DNA of 64,000 nt from Paenibacillus peoriae KCTC 3763 (GTDB taxonomy: Bacteria; Bacillota; Bacilli; Paenibacillales; Paenibacillaceae): assembly GCF_000236805.1 (NCBI RefSeq), contig NZ_AGFX01000039.1:28616-92615 (forward strand), in the 5' to 3' direction. The position numbers were made by a program, and so were the translations under genes. The notes under the pieces are model-generated. The model did no database searches. It saw nothing but the letters and a program-made list of their open reading frames with translations, and was not told the origin of the DNA. This document shows positions 1-9,184 of the stretch, piece by piece. Each line of letters starts with the position of its first letter. Position 1 is the stretch's first letter.

Positions 1-112
1 TCATATATGAGATTCGTGTCGTATAAGCAACAAATCCCTATATGTCAATGATTGAAGACTATTACACAAGAATATTATGCTGTATTCATACTTATTTGAA
101 AGGAGTTTTAAT

Positions 113-1270
113 ATGACAAAGAAATGGCAACCTGATGATTTTCCGGTAGGACTCTATGAACTGCATCCAGATGCAAGCGTCAACTTCCATATGAATGTAT
201 TCTATAACTGGACCAATGATAACGTCTTACTTGAAGAAATGCGGGAAGTAGGCAAAACTGCTCACAACTATGAAACATTAATTAAACGTTTTATAGAACT
301 TGGAAACGAGTCTTTGAAAAAAGATACAAAGTTGCGTGCAGCCTTTTATTTCAGAGGCGCTGAGTTTTTTATTCCACAATCAAATTCACTCAAGCAAAAT
401 TTACGTGATCAGTTTATTCAGCTCTCCAAAGAAGCTTATGGTATTACAGAAGATCAGCACTATTTAATTCCCTATGAAAGAGGCTATCTTTCCGCTTATC
501 GTCTTTCGGCAGAAAATCCGAAAAAGACTTTGGTTTTATTTGGAGGTTTCGACAGTTATATCGAAGAGCTTTTCCGAATGTCTATGGTATTCAGAGATGC
601 TGGATATGATGTTATTATCTTTGAAGGTCCAGGACAAGGCAGTGTATTGGAAACCTACAATATTCCAATGACACATGAATGGGAAAAACCAGTTAAAAGT
701 TTGCTTGACTATTTCAAGGTTGAAAATGTAACACTTATAGGCCTCTCTTTAGGCGGCAATCTTGTTTTGAGAGCAGCTGCTTATGAACCAAGAGTAAAAA
801 AAGCAGTTGCCTATAATATATTAACGGATTTTTATGAAGCGGTAACGCATCAAATCCCTCCTTCCTTCCGGGATAAGCTTAAAACCATGATTGATGAAGG
901 AGATTCGCAAACCGTAAATGATACCTTAGCTCAATTGATGAAGCAGAGTTTAATGCTAGAATGGGCTCTTGCTCAAGGCATGCATGTTACCGGAAGCAAA
1001 ACCCCTTACGACTTCCTTAATGGCACAAAGGCCTACAACGCGAATCACTTCTCTCATTTAGTAACTCAGGATGTCTTACTGCTTGCAGGACAAAACGATC
1101 ATTACGTGCCAATCCATCAGCTTACAGATCAAATTTTGACGCTAACAAATGTCCGATCACTTTCAGCAAGAATGTTTACTCCTCATGAAACATCTGATAC
1201 CCACTGTCAGATTGGTAATATTGGACTGGCTTTGCATGTTATTCTAAATTGGATGGAACAAACAGACTAA
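113..1270 (+). CDS. alpha/beta hydrolase family protein
   Basis: A 385-residue alpha/beta hydrolase with no visible signal peptide, so probably cytoplasmic; the substrate cannot be told from sequence. The nucleophile elbow GLSLGG puts the catalytic serine at about residue 212. The likely acid is Asp329 in AGQNDHYVP, and the likely base is His364 near the C-terminus. The N-terminal 110 residues form a helical cap-like region before the core, as in FrsA-like or dipeptidyl-peptidase-like hydrolases. I chose the ATG at 113 because AAAGGAG lies 6-7 bases upstream; an in-frame upstream ATG at 77 lacks a ribosome-binding site. The gene is visibly more AT-rich than most of the window and sits beside toxin and recombinase remnants, which suggests it belongs to an acquired patch. 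Confidence 0.85.
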   Translation: MTKKWQPDDFPVGLYELHPDASVNFHMNVFYNWTNDNVLLEEMREVGKTAHNYETLIKRFIELGNESLKKDTKLRAAFYFRGAEFFIPQSNSLKQNLRDQFIQLSKEAYGITEDQHYLIPYERGYLSAYRLSAENPKKTLVLFGGFDSYIEELFRMSMVFRDAGYDVIIFEGPGQGSVLETYNIPMTHEWEKPVKSLLDYFKVENVTLIGLSLGGNLVLRAAAYEPRVKKAVAYNILTDFYEAVTHQIPPSFRDKLKTMIDEGDSQTVNDTLAQLMKQSLMLEWALAQGMHVTGSKTPYDFLNGTKAYNANHFSHLVTQDVLLLAGQNDHYVPIHQLTDQILTLTNVRSLSARMFTPHETSDTHCQIGNIGLALHVILNWMEQTD

Positions 1271-1304
1271 GTCTTAGAAGCTGAAACTATAAATTTTATA
1301 CAAG

Positions 1305-1355
1305 AACTCCCTTTCACTTACATCATATATGTATGACTATTCAAGGGGGTTTTTG
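1305..1355 (+). terminator. rho-independent terminator after the hydrolase
   Basis: AACTCCCTT at 1305-1313 pairs with AAGGGGGTT at 1343-1351 (one G-T pair) and runs into a T tract, 35 bases after the hydrolase stop. The loop contains a small CATATATG palindrome. Confidence 0.7.
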
Positions 1356-1374
1356 CTACATATGTTTTTTTTAA

Positions 1375-2097
1375 AACAGTTCTGATGGGAACGAAGAAGC
1401 CTATCGGATGTCCGTGGATATTGCCATGATCACAGGCGGGCTAGCAGCAGAATTTATGGCCCCTTTCTTGGTATTATCGTCCGTCCTTGGAGTGAGCAAG
1501 ATGATGAATCGCATGAATAGTAGCAAAAAGCCATCATCCCCGTCCAAACCGGCACCAACCCAAAAAGGCGGGCCAGGTGTAAACCAACCGATTGACGAAT
1601 TTGATGATACGCAGATTTATAATGGGGCAAATGTTAATAAATCTAAGGAGCCTCCTAAGTCAACGAATTTTAGCAAATCTCCTGAGGGGATGAGGCAAAA
1701 TGTAGCTGATGAAATGAGACCAATTGATCCTAAAACAGAAAAAATAATCTATCACGACTGGGTTCCTGCCAGACCTGTAGATCTTGAAACTGAAAAGTAT
1801 CTCATTGACAAAGTTGCAGAAGCTAGAGCAGGATTGTCTAATAAATATAGAGATAAAGGGAATTTTGCATATGTTAAAGCTGACGTTGAAGAGCTTGATC
1901 AGTCAGAATTCTTTGCACATAGTAAAATTAGTGATCCAGGTAAGAAAATTCCCGGAGCTGAAAAATTTTCTTTAAACCCAGAAAACCCTTCATTTCATGA
2001 TACTAAGGCCGCTTTAGGTGAAGGCAAAGGGAATATCATTCTTAGAGATATGGATACGGAATATAAGATTTTGAATGATATTGATAACTTGAGATTC
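1375..2097 (+). pseudogene. truncated deaminase-type polymorphic toxin C-terminus
   Basis: The frame is open from just after a stop at 1372 and has an ATG at 1408, but that ATG has no ribosome-binding site. Residues read before it (AYRMSVDIAM) look like the middle of a longer protein. After a hydrophobic stretch (ITGGLAAEF onward) comes a low-complexity Pro/Ser/Lys linker, then a domain ending with RDMDTEYKILNDI. That last motif resembles the substrate-proximal helix of bacterial polymorphic-toxin nucleic-acid deaminases. The downstream PCxxC zinc/catalytic motif expected in that family is absent because homology stops at about 2097, where the frame continues into antisense recombinase sequence. 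I read this as an inactive orphan toxin tip. The family assignment is from motif memory only. Confidence 0.55.
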
Positions 2098-2460
2098 ACT
2101 AATTCCTCCAAGTCGGATTTCAATTGTTGCATTTGTCCTTCAATCTCCAGCAACGTTTCTTGCCCTACTCTGCTGGAAAGTACCGATACAATATTGGCTT
2201 TCAATGTCTTCATGAATCTTTCCTTGTTCTCATACATCCGGTTGAACACTCGTACAAATGCAGCATGTAAAACTTGTTCATCAACCGATTTGGCATCACA
2301 TGCTACCCTACCTTCATTGACATACGTTTTGCATTGCCATACGACCTTCTTGGATAGGTTATTGCTGTTCCAGGTTCGACGTTTAAAAATGGCTCCACAG
2401 CATCCACAATATACTTTACTGCTCAGTGCGTGCGTAAAGTCAAAAGAGTATATCCAGAGC
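2098..2460 (-). pseudogene. remnant of a large serine recombinase (zinc ribbon and coiled coil)
   Basis: Read on the minus strand, this segment encodes KVYCGCCGAIFKRRTWNS, then VVWQCKTYVNEG, then ACDAKSVDEQVLHAAFVRVF, and finally a helical stretch with YENKERFMKTL. This is the zinc-ribbon domain followed by the coiled-coil region of large serine recombinases: paired CxxC, a WQC strand and a conserved VDE helix. The N-terminal catalytic resolvase domain is missing, and a stop or frameshift lies just upstream at about 2465. The C-terminal end is also cut, at the junction with the toxin fragment. It cannot encode an active enzyme. Confidence 0.75.
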
Positions 2461-2559
2461 CTTGGTCACCTGGTGTCTTTCAAACTTTGCATATGATATT
2501 GTCAAAACAGGCGAGAAATCGGTTGGGGTTTTAGTAAAAGTTCCCCAATAACTGCTTGC

Positions 2560-2593
2560 AAAAAAATAACCCACTTCAAATGAGTGGGTTATT
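2560..2593 (-). terminator. terminator of the rlmD transcript
   Basis: AATAACCCACT at 2565-2575 and AGTGGGTTATT at 2583-2593 form a perfect 11-bp stem with a 7-base loop. On the minus strand it is followed by a run of T, 47 bases after the rlmD stop. Confidence 0.85.
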
Positions 2594-2639
2594 AGAGTAT
2601 GGGGCCTGTAATAGACATTCAACCTTGTGCTTCATCACA

Positions 2640-4505
2640 TTATTCCCTCACCAGCAATGCAACCGATTCTACGTGAACTGTATGCGGAAACATATCCACG
2701 GGCTGCACTTCCACCGTCCTATACCCGCCATCCTCCAAAATCCTTAAATCCCGCGCCAGCGTGCTTGGATTGCAGGATACGTACACTACGCGCTCTGGCT
2801 TCATCTCCAGAATGGTGTCGAGCAGGCGGGGATCGCAACCCTTACGGGGTGGATCGACAACGATGACGTCGGCGGTGATGCCTTGCTGTTTCCATGCCGG
2901 AATGACGTCCTCGGACGCACCGACTTCGAATTTCACATTACGCATGTTATTCAGCAACGCATTACTCCGCGCATCCTCGATGGCTTCTTTGACGATCTCT
3001 ACTCCATACACCTGATCCGCATGCTGAGCGAGGAACAAAGAGATCGTGCCAATACCGCAATACGCGTCGATCACCGTTTCCTTGCCCGTGAGTCCGGCAT
3101 ATTCGACGGTTTTGCTGTACAGCACTTCTGTTTGAACCGGATTCACCTGATAAAAGGATCTCGCGGAAATGGCAAACTGGACGTTTCCAATATAATCATA
3201 GATCACGTCACGGCCCCATAGCACACGAGTTTCGTCGCCAAAAATAACGTTCGTCCGCTTGGTATTCACGTTTTGACAAATGCTTGCCACGTGTGGGATA
3301 TGCTCACGGATACTACCAATCCAGGCATCAGCATGCGGAATATCTCGTCCATTCGTGACGAGGACCAGCATCATTTCACCTGTGCGAAAAGCGGTCTTCA
3401 CGACGACATGACGCAGCAGTCCGCGCCCAGTTTCTTCATTATATGCACTGATACCCAGCATTCGGCCAATCTCTTTGACACGTGCCACAACCTCGTCGTT
3501 GCGCTCATCCTGAATGAGGCAAGTGTTCATATCGACGATGCGGTGGCTGCCACGTGCGTAGAAGCCGCCGACAAGCCCGCCCTCGGTGACACCAATCGGC
3601 ACTTGGGCTTTATTACGATATCGCCAAGGCTCACTCATTCCGAGCGTAGGATGTACCACCACGCCTTGCTCACGCGCCAAATCTACGGACATGCTGGCGG
3701 CATTCGGGTCCGTACTTACTGCCAAAGACGAGATCGCAGCTGTGTCGGTGTCGTCATCTAAACCCGCAAGGGCAGCCGATACCTGTGCTGCCTGATTACC
3801 GGATTCGGTAGTCGCGTTTGCGTTTGCATTCGTACCCGAATCCGTTTCGGCGCCAGCACTGGTAGCCACGTTCAGCTTGCCGATACGTTCCAGTACGTCC
3901 ACGACGTGCTGACGCTTCCAGCCCAGCTGCGCTTCGTAGCTCATATGCTGGATTTGGCAACCGCCGCACTGATCATAGATGGCACAAGGCGCCGCAATCC
4001 GGTCAGGACTGGCCTGCACGATCTCCAACAGCTTGGCATAGCCATACTGCTTTTTCGTTTTCAGCACCTTGACTCGTACCTTTTCCCCCGGCAATGCGCC
4101 TGGTATAAACAGTGTAAAGCCCTCGACACGCCCTACTCCCTCGCCATCATGATTCATGCCGATAATGTCGATTATGGCTTCATCGTTTTTTTGCACAGGC
4201 AGATCGGCACGCTCTGCACTGGAACAGTTACGATTAGACGTGTGCCGCCCCTGTCCATCACCGGAAGTACGGCGAGCCCCTTTTCCCTTTTCCATTCTAT
4301 TCCGATCCGTATCTTTTATAGTTCCATTAAAATTTCCATTTCCATTCCCGACTCCAATTCGAAGCTGTTCCTTTCCAACTCCACCTTGAGACTGCCCCTG
4401 CCCTCTTTCGCCGTTCATCAGCACAGTCTTTTTCTGCGGTTTTCCTTGAACAGGAACTGCTGCATTCCGGCGGCTTTTTCCACGTCCGCTGCGGTTACTC
4501 ATCAT
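2640..4505 (-). CDS. rlmD: 23S rRNA (uracil-C5) methyltransferase, RlmD/RlmCD type, with unusual extensions
   Basis: This SAM-dependent enzyme should methylate C5 of a 23S rRNA uridine. In order it shows a basic low-complexity N-terminus of about 105 residues; a TRAM domain (about 110-165); [4Fe-4S] cysteines C174, C180 and C183, with a likely fourth Cys in NTCLIQD; and the Rossmann methyltransferase domain with DPPRKGCD and the catalytic Cys578 in VSCNPST. At 621 residues it is far longer than the usual 430-460. The excess is the N-terminal tail plus a roughly 70-residue Asn/Ala/Thr/Ser-rich insert (about 213-283) between the iron-sulphur region and the methyltransferase core. Starts at 4505 and 4502 (tandem ATGs) share one ribosome-binding site. 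It follows dgkB, as in B. subtilis. Confidence 0.93.
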   Translation of the reverse strand: MMSNRSGRGKSRRNAAVPVQGKPQKKTVLMNGERGQGQSQGGVGKEQLRIGVGNGNGNFNGTIKDTDRNRMEKGKGARRTSGDGQGRHTSNRNCSSAERADLPVQKNDEAIIDIIGMNHDGEGVGRVEGFTLFIPGALPGEKVRVKVLKTKKQYGYAKLLEIVQASPDRIAAPCAIYDQCGGCQIQHMSYEAQLGWKRQHVVDVLERIGKLNVATSAGAETDSGTNANANATTESGNQAAQVSAALAGLDDDTDTAAISSLAVSTDPNAASMSVDLAREQGVVVHPTLGMSEPWRYRNKAQVPIGVTEGGLVGGFYARGSHRIVDMNTCLIQDERNDEVVARVKEIGRMLGISAYNEETGRGLLRHVVVKTAFRTGEMMLVLVTNGRDIPHADAWIGSIREHIPHVASICQNVNTKRTNVIFGDETRVLWGRDVIYDYIGNVQFAISARSFYQVNPVQTEVLYSKTVEYAGLTGKETVIDAYCGIGTISLFLAQHADQVYGVEIVKEAIEDARSNALLNNMRNVKFEVGASEDVIPAWKQQGITADVIVVDPPRKGCDPRLLDTILEMKPERVVYVSCNPSTLARDLRILEDGGYRTVEVQPVDMFPHTVHVESVALLVRE

Positions 4506-4892
4506 GATTCAAGTCCCTTCTTTCTGATCATCTTTCTATATCCAGCTCTTCATCCCATACAAACAGTACAAACGAATTACAATCACTATTAACGAAACGT
4601 CAACTCGAAAATGCCGTTACTCCCCACGGAGAACGGCAAGAACCCGTAACCAATAGGCCGAAACAACATAACAACCTCTGCAGTGTATGCTTGTCTCGCT
4701 ATCATTGGAAACGTCAACCTGTTTCAAGTAAATATTGTTTCACCCGGAACATTCTCATTTGGAAACAAAAATATTTCCACATCATTCCTTAACGCAGGAT
4801 TTCGCAAAATTCGATCCAGTCGCGCCAAGGTACAATATATAGGCGAATAAAAATTATTTCGTTCTATCTATCGCTGATTCCAATCGCTTTGT
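4506..4892. other. intergenic stretch between rlmD and dgkB
   Basis: I see no coding capacity here. It contains a small hairpin (GCCGTT at 4613-4618 with AACGGC at 4632-4637, no T tract) and AT-rich sequence that could hold the rlmD promoter, but I cannot place convincing -35/-10 boxes. Confidence 0.4.
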
Positions 4893-4908
4893 GGATTTTG
4901 CAAAATCC
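4893..4908. repeat. 16-bp perfect palindrome abutting the dgkB stop codon
   Basis: GGATTTTGCAAAATCC lies directly next to the dgkB stop. An identical 16-mer occurs at 43377-43392 between purH and purD. Imperfect relatives occur near 4809 and 57092. Confidence 0.75.
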
Positions 4909-5790
4909 TTACCGAAATACATTCAAGTGATGCGGCAAGTTTCGGAAAATTGCAGGCAAGGTTCCCCCCAGTTCACCGTCCAGATTAAGCTGAACATAGC
5001 CGGGTGAGGTGACCTCCATGTAATCTGTCTTAAAATGAATGATCTTCTTGTCCTGCAAATGTTCACCCCGCAGCGCAAGCGTCACTAACCGGATCATTTC
5101 CGCAAGATTACATTTGCGGACAGCGATGACATCGAGCAGCCCATCATCTATTGTCGCCCCGGGAGCAAGCTTTTCAAACCCGCCTACTGAATTCGTATTC
5201 GCAATCAGGAAGAGCATGAACTCGTCATGTATCTCTTCCTGACCTGATGCTTTAATAATCAGCTCTTGCGGAGCCAAGCTGACCATTTTCTCCATGCCTT
5301 TAAAATAATAGGCCAGCTGGCCAATCATCGTCTTCAGCTTGCTGGGAACTTCATACGTAAGCTCGGTTAAAGTCCCTCCACCCGCAATGTTGATAAAGTA
5401 GCGGTCATTGGCTTTTCCAATATCCAGCGGCTTCGGATTTTGGCGAATAACCAGGTCGCAGTAATCCTCCCATTGCCTGGGAATGCCTAGCGCTCTGGCA
5501 AAATCATTCGTCGTTCCTACAGGGAACACGCCCAGGGGCGGGCGGTTTTCCCTTTCAGCCATTCCGTTAATGACCTCATACAAGGTGCCGTCGCCACCAG
5601 CGGCGATAATCATATCATACCCACGCTCAATGGCCTCTGTTGTAGCCCGTGTCGCATCCCCTTCACCTGTAGTTGCATGGCATGAGGCTTCGATACCACC
5701 TTCATCCAGGCGCTGCAAAACATCCGCAAGACGACGTTTCATTTCCTCACGCCCTGAGGTCGGATTATAAATTAATCTAGCTCTTTTCAT
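4909..5790 (-). CDS. dgkB: diacylglycerol kinase, DgkB family
   Basis: A 293-residue soluble lipid kinase that phosphorylates diacylglycerol from phospholipid and lipoteichoic acid turnover to phosphatidic acid at the inner membrane face. It starts with RLIYNPTSGRE, has the nucleotide-binding GGDGT motif at about residues 65-70, and then GVFPVGTTNDFARALG, all hallmarks of the DAGK catalytic domain. The C-terminal half is a beta-sandwich typical of the family. Its place directly upstream of rlmD on the same strand matches the dgkB-rlmCD pair of B. subtilis. The ATG start at 5790 has only a weak AACGGA Shine-Dalgarno sequence. Confidence 0.93.
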   Translation of the reverse strand: MKRARLIYNPTSGREEMKRRLADVLQRLDEGGIEASCHATTGEGDATRATTEAIERGYDMIIAAGGDGTLYEVINGMAERENRPPLGVFPVGTTNDFARALGIPRQWEDYCDLVIRQNPKPLDIGKANDRYFINIAGGGTLTELTYEVPSKLKTMIGQLAYYFKGMEKMVSLAPQELIIKASGQEEIHDEFMLFLIANTNSVGGFEKLAPGATIDDGLLDVIAVRKCNLAEMIRLVTLALRGEHLQDKKIIHFKTDYMEVTSPGYVQLNLDGELGGTLPAIFRNLPHHLNVFR

Positions 5791-6013
5791 TCCGTTACGC
5801 CACCCGTATATTTAATGATATTTATATTCACATGCCAGTTCATCACATTCGATCTATACAAAATATCATCATACTGGAAAAAGACCTCTTTTACAATAAA
5901 AGAAGCCATCACTAACCTAAATATGGGAATAAAAGGACAAAATAACGCTGTAGTTGAACCAATCTACCTGAACCAAATTACCTAAGCCCAACTACCAATG
6001 GCCTTGCGCCTGT

Positions 6014-6781
6014 TCACTTCTGCATGCCTTGCATTAGTTCGCAAATTTGCCTGTCTATCCAGGTTGTGAGTAGGGGATGTGGCAGCAGAGGCTCACCTGA
6101 ATAACGGTACTCAAGCCCCTCTAGCCGCTTGGGAATAACACGGCTTGTAAAATATCCTGAGCTCAAAAAAAGCGGTGCTACCATAACATCATGACCCCGC
6201 TCCTGATTCCAGTAAGCTGCCTTGTCGTGTACACTTTCGGGATTTAGCAAAGCATAGTCTGTTCGTATACCGCTCACGACTTGCACTGTACGGGCCAACG
6301 AAGAAATTCCCTGCTCCCAGCGCTGTAGAAAGCCGTTATGTACACTACCGTGTCCAACAAGTAAAATGACCTCTTTCGCAGGATCGACAGACAATGGGCG
6401 AACCTTGTCCCACACCATGTGTGCAACATCTTCTCCGTCATCCAATGGGCTGCCAAAATGCACTCGCGCCTTTCTTCGAAAAGGCTTTAAATCCGTTTCT
6501 TTGTCCGGCGCATCCTTGACTCCCAGCGCATAGCTAATCTCATCTACATGTGTACTGCCTGATGACATAAACATAGGGATCACCAGTAAATCCGTTACAT
6601 CCAAGGCTTCCAGATGGTCAATACCATCCTGAATCAATCTTCCTTTAACCGTTTCCAAAAATGAAACCTCTACCGGTATATCCTTCGGCAAATGAAGCTT
6701 TGCGACTGCCTGATCCACCTGTTCCACCCAATACGGCTCCTTGGAGCCATGGCTGATTACCAGTATCCCAGGGCTACGCAT
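6014..6781 (-). CDS. CbiX/SirB-type sirohydrochlorin chelatase family protein
   Basis: This 255-residue protein has two chelatase half-domains. One begins ILVISHGSKE (metal-binding His at about residue 10); the other begins ILLVGHGSVHNG (about 140). It is expected to insert Fe2+ or Co2+ into sirohydrochlorin for siroheme or cobalamin synthesis. No other siroheme or cobalamin gene is nearby, so the metal and pathway are open. Its ATG overlaps the stop of the upstream yerC by one base (TAATG), so the two are translationally coupled. Confidence 0.85.
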   Translation of the reverse strand: MRSPGILVISHGSKEPYWVEQVDQAVAKLHLPKDIPVEVSFLETVKGRLIQDGIDHLEALDVTDLLVIPMFMSSGSTHVDEISYALGVKDAPDKETDLKPFRRKARVHFGSPLDDGEDVAHMVWDKVRPLSVDPAKEVILLVGHGSVHNGFLQRWEQGISSLARTVQVVSGIRTDYALLNPESVHDKAAYWNQERGHDVMVAPLFLSSGYFTSRVIPKRLEGLEYRYSGEPLLPHPLLTTWIDRQICELMQGMQK

Positions 6782-7071
6782 TAGCGTCCCAGACGTTCAA
6801 GCGTCATTTTGTACCCGTCATTGCCGTAGTTCAGGCAACGTTTAACACGTGAAATCGTCGCCGTACTCGCCCCCGTCTCCGCTTCAATCTGGTTATACGT
6901 GCTGCCTTTGCCCAGCATACGAGCAACCTCCAGACGTTGGGAGAGGGACTGAATTTCATTTATCGTGCACAGATCATCGAAAAATACATAGCATTCTTCC
7001 AAGTTTTTAAGAGTTAAAATGGCTTCAAACAATTGATCAATACTTTTATCATTAAGCTTTTTGAGCTGCAT
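6781..7071 (-). CDS. yerC: YerC/YecD family TrpR-related DNA-binding protein
   Basis: A 96-residue all-helical protein of the Trp-repressor-like YerC family. The DNA-binding part is visible as a helix-turn-helix in NQIEAETGASTATISRVKRC. The preceding LSQRLEVARML helix is strongly conserved in the family. The regulatory target in Bacillales is not established. It is the first gene of a two-gene unit with the chelatase gene. A GGGAG site lies 10 bases before the ATG. The tail is divergent from the YqfQ-like gene at 7299, so the 227-bp gap holds both promoters. Confidence 0.92.
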   Translation of the reverse strand: MQLKKLNDKSIDQLFEAILTLKNLEECYVFFDDLCTINEIQSLSQRLEVARMLGKGSTYNQIEAETGASTATISRVKRCLNYGNDGYKMTLERLGR

Positions 7072-7298
7072 GGATTATCATCTCCCAAGGTTACAATCTC
7101 TCCTCATTGTACCTGAGAAATAGTAGGTTTTTCAAGCATTAACGGTTTCACGCATTACAGAACAACATTACATGACATGGCATCATACTATACGAACGCC
7201 CAAATCCGCATTTATACCTGATTTCGGGACACACGCCTAAACCCACTGTGCGTTTGTAACATACAGTAGAGTATCAACCTGCAAAGGAATGTGATCTC

Positions 7299-7823
7299 AT
7301 GCCTGGACACTACTATCATCGGAGGCCGTTACAGCGATCCCTTTCCGATCCGTATAGTTCAACTCCTTATCCCGGACTCGATCCGTACAGTGAGGTTCCG
7401 CAAGCCGATGCCTCCGCGGTGGTGCCTTATGAAGCGCCAGCGAGTATTACGGATGCCGCTGTCGTTACACCAGACCCTGCTTCAGCCAAAGGGGGACTGC
7501 TCGGCAGTCTCGGCAGTCTCGGCAATATCAAAAATCTCAATGAAATTAAAGGTTTTATTGACCGTATGGGTGGGATTGACGGAATTGTGGCTACGCTTGG
7601 CAAGGTACAAAAAGTCATGAGCAGCGTACAGCAATTTGCTCCAATGGCAAAGCTCATAATGGGTGCGCTCCCCGTATTTGGCAAATCCGGCAACAAAAAG
7701 TCTTCGCCTGTTTCCGAGGAATTGGATGAATTCAAGCCACCTTCACGCCGCCGCCGAAAAAAAACACAACGCAAAAAAGCCACTACTCCACGCAGACGTC
7801 CGGTCAAGCGTAAACGTCGTTAG
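7299..7823 (+). CDS. YqfQ/VrrA-like protein with a strongly basic C-terminus
   Basis: This 174-residue protein has three parts. The first is a Pro/Tyr/Ser-rich N-terminus (1-70). The second is a Gly/Leu-rich helical core (about 65-135) whose segment GIVATLGKVQKVMSSVQQ and the following AQFAPMAKLI-like region resemble YqfQ/VrrA proteins of Bacillales. The third is a 25-residue tail of almost continuous Arg/Lys (RRRRKKTQRKK and RRRPVKRKRR). No signal peptide or membrane segment is seen. The tail suggests binding to nucleic acid or another polyanion; a spore role is a guess from the family. It converges on corA with only 5 bp between stops. Confidence 0.7.
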   Translation: MPGHYYHRRPLQRSLSDPYSSTPYPGLDPYSEVPQADASAVVPYEAPASITDAAVVTPDPASAKGGLLGSLGSLGNIKNLNEIKGFIDRMGGIDGIVATLGKVQKVMSSVQQFAPMAKLIMGALPVFGKSGNKKSSPVSEELDEFKPPSRRRRKKTQRKKATTPRRRPVKRKRR

Positions 7824-7828
7824 CCATT

Positions 7829-8788
7829 TTATTTGAACCAGCCTCGACGCATAAACCAGACCACCATTGCAACAGTGAGCAGGAACATGAAGAATAGGAT
7901 GCCAAAATAGCCGTATTTCCAGCCTAACTCGGGCATATACGAAAAATTCATGCCATAAATGCCGACAATGAGCGTCAAGGGCATAAACACCGTGGTAATG
8001 ACGGTCAACGTCTTCATGATCGAATTCATACGGTTGGAATTGAGCGAAATATAACTGTCTCTTAGGTCGGCTGTCATTTCGCGGTCGGCCTCCAGCATGT
8101 CCGTCAGCTTCAACAGGTGGTCATAAATATCCGTAAAATAGGCCGTATGCTCCCCTTTGCCCTGCACGTGCTGCGAATTCAGGACCCGGTACATTAGATC
8201 ACGCATCGGTACAATGGTACGCCGCAGCTTAAGTAGTCTGGCCCGCAGGGCAAAAACCTGCTTCATCAATTCCTCCACCGATTCTTGACTGCCCAAGCCC
8301 TCCAGTTCGGCCAATTCATCCTCGATCATGAACAGACTCGGAAAATAGTTATCCACCAGTTTATCGATCACAGTGTAGGCCGCAGCTAGCGGTCCGCGCG
8401 ACCATATTTTGCGTTCATTCGCATGCTGAGCAATCCGTTCCCAGGCCTGATTAATCTCCTCCTGTTCACGATGATGATAGGTCACCAAAAAACGGCTGCT
8501 AATGAACAAGTCCACTTCTTCCGCATCCAATGTATCTGCATCAAGCGCGTGCACAACCAGAAACTGTACATCCTCGTAATAATCCAATTTAGGACGTTGC
8601 AGGACATGCATACAATCCTCCACAGCCAACGGATGAAAATGAAAATAACTTGTCAGCAGCTCCGATTCACGATCTGTAGGCTCGCTAAAATCCACCCATG
8701 TCCATATGTAATCCTCCATGTCTATTTGCTCCAGCGGCTGTCCCACCGTCACCTGATGATCATGACCTATAGTCATTGTACGTATCAC
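7829..8788 (-). CDS. corA: CorA-type magnesium/divalent cation transporter
   Basis: A 319-residue homopentameric channel for Mg2+ or Co2+. It has a long cytosolic N-terminal alpha/beta domain and stalk helix. Two C-terminal membrane helices follow, joined by the GMNFSYMPE loop that holds the diagnostic GMN selectivity motif, and a short basic tail (RRGWFK). The GTG start at 8788 is supported by GAGGGGG 8 bases upstream. No M-box riboswitch is visible in the leader. Confidence 0.93.
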   Translation of the reverse strand: MIRTMTIGHDHQVTVGQPLEQIDMEDYIWTWVDFSEPTDRESELLTSYFHFHPLAVEDCMHVLQRPKLDYYEDVQFLVVHALDADTLDAEEVDLFISSRFLVTYHHREQEEINQAWERIAQHANERKIWSRGPLAAAYTVIDKLVDNYFPSLFMIEDELAELEGLGSQESVEELMKQVFALRARLLKLRRTIVPMRDLMYRVLNSQHVQGKGEHTAYFTDIYDHLLKLTDMLEADREMTADLRDSYISLNSNRMNSIMKTLTVITTVFMPLTLIVGIYGMNFSYMPELGWKYGYFGILFFMFLLTVAMVVWFMRRGWFK

Positions 8789-8897
8789 CGAACGTCCCCC
8801 TCGTCTACACTACCTGTCTTTTAATACTTTTTATATTGTATATAAGCCATTCCGGATTATACAAATTCCAAGCGCTATATGCCACACGCTAAATAAG
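8789..8897. other. corA upstream region
   Basis: AT-rich leader and probable promoter region of corA. No riboswitch-like structure was recognised. The longer gap to 9403 also contains the terminator and dispersed repeat listed separately; short ORFs in it lack ribosome-binding sites. Confidence 0.4.
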
Positions 8898-8942
8898 AAA
8901 AGGATATCTCCGGGTCAACAAGCCGTCCCAAGATATCCTTTT
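8898..8942 (-). terminator. terminator downstream of the glutamine-type ABC operon
   Basis: AAAAGGATATCT at 8898-8909 pairs perfectly with AGATATCCTTTT at 8931-8942. A T-rich tail follows on the minus strand. It lies about 460 bases after the ABC ATPase stop, beyond the repeat element, so the repeat is probably transcribed with the operon. Confidence 0.7.
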
Positions 8943-9184
8943 TCCTCGTGATGAGCAGTTCTTATCTTCAAAGCAAACCTTCCACTTATGAAAATAAACA
9001 TCATAAAAGAAAAATCACTCACGTTCACTAAAGATGCACACGAAAAGCTACTAAGCGGTCGAATGCTTACCTCGCTATATCCCCCTCGGCGCAGCAAGCA
9101 AAGCGCTGCGCCAATTCCCTCTGCTCCCACTCATTTAAAAGTGGCGCAGGCTTTTGCAAAGAAAGGAGGGTTCAGCGAGTAGTA

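Noticed and set aside
2640-4592. Long antisense ORFs opposite rlmD, up to 228 codons
   Set aside because: They are shadows of a GC-biased real gene with full catalytic motifs on the minus strand.
8789-8897. Possible M-box riboswitch before corA
   Set aside because: The region is too short and lacks the conserved M-box elements; M-box usually precedes mgtE-type genes.
8988-9182. 64-residue plus-strand ORF in the corA upstream region
   Set aside because: No ribosome-binding site, odd composition, and it runs into the dispersed repeat.
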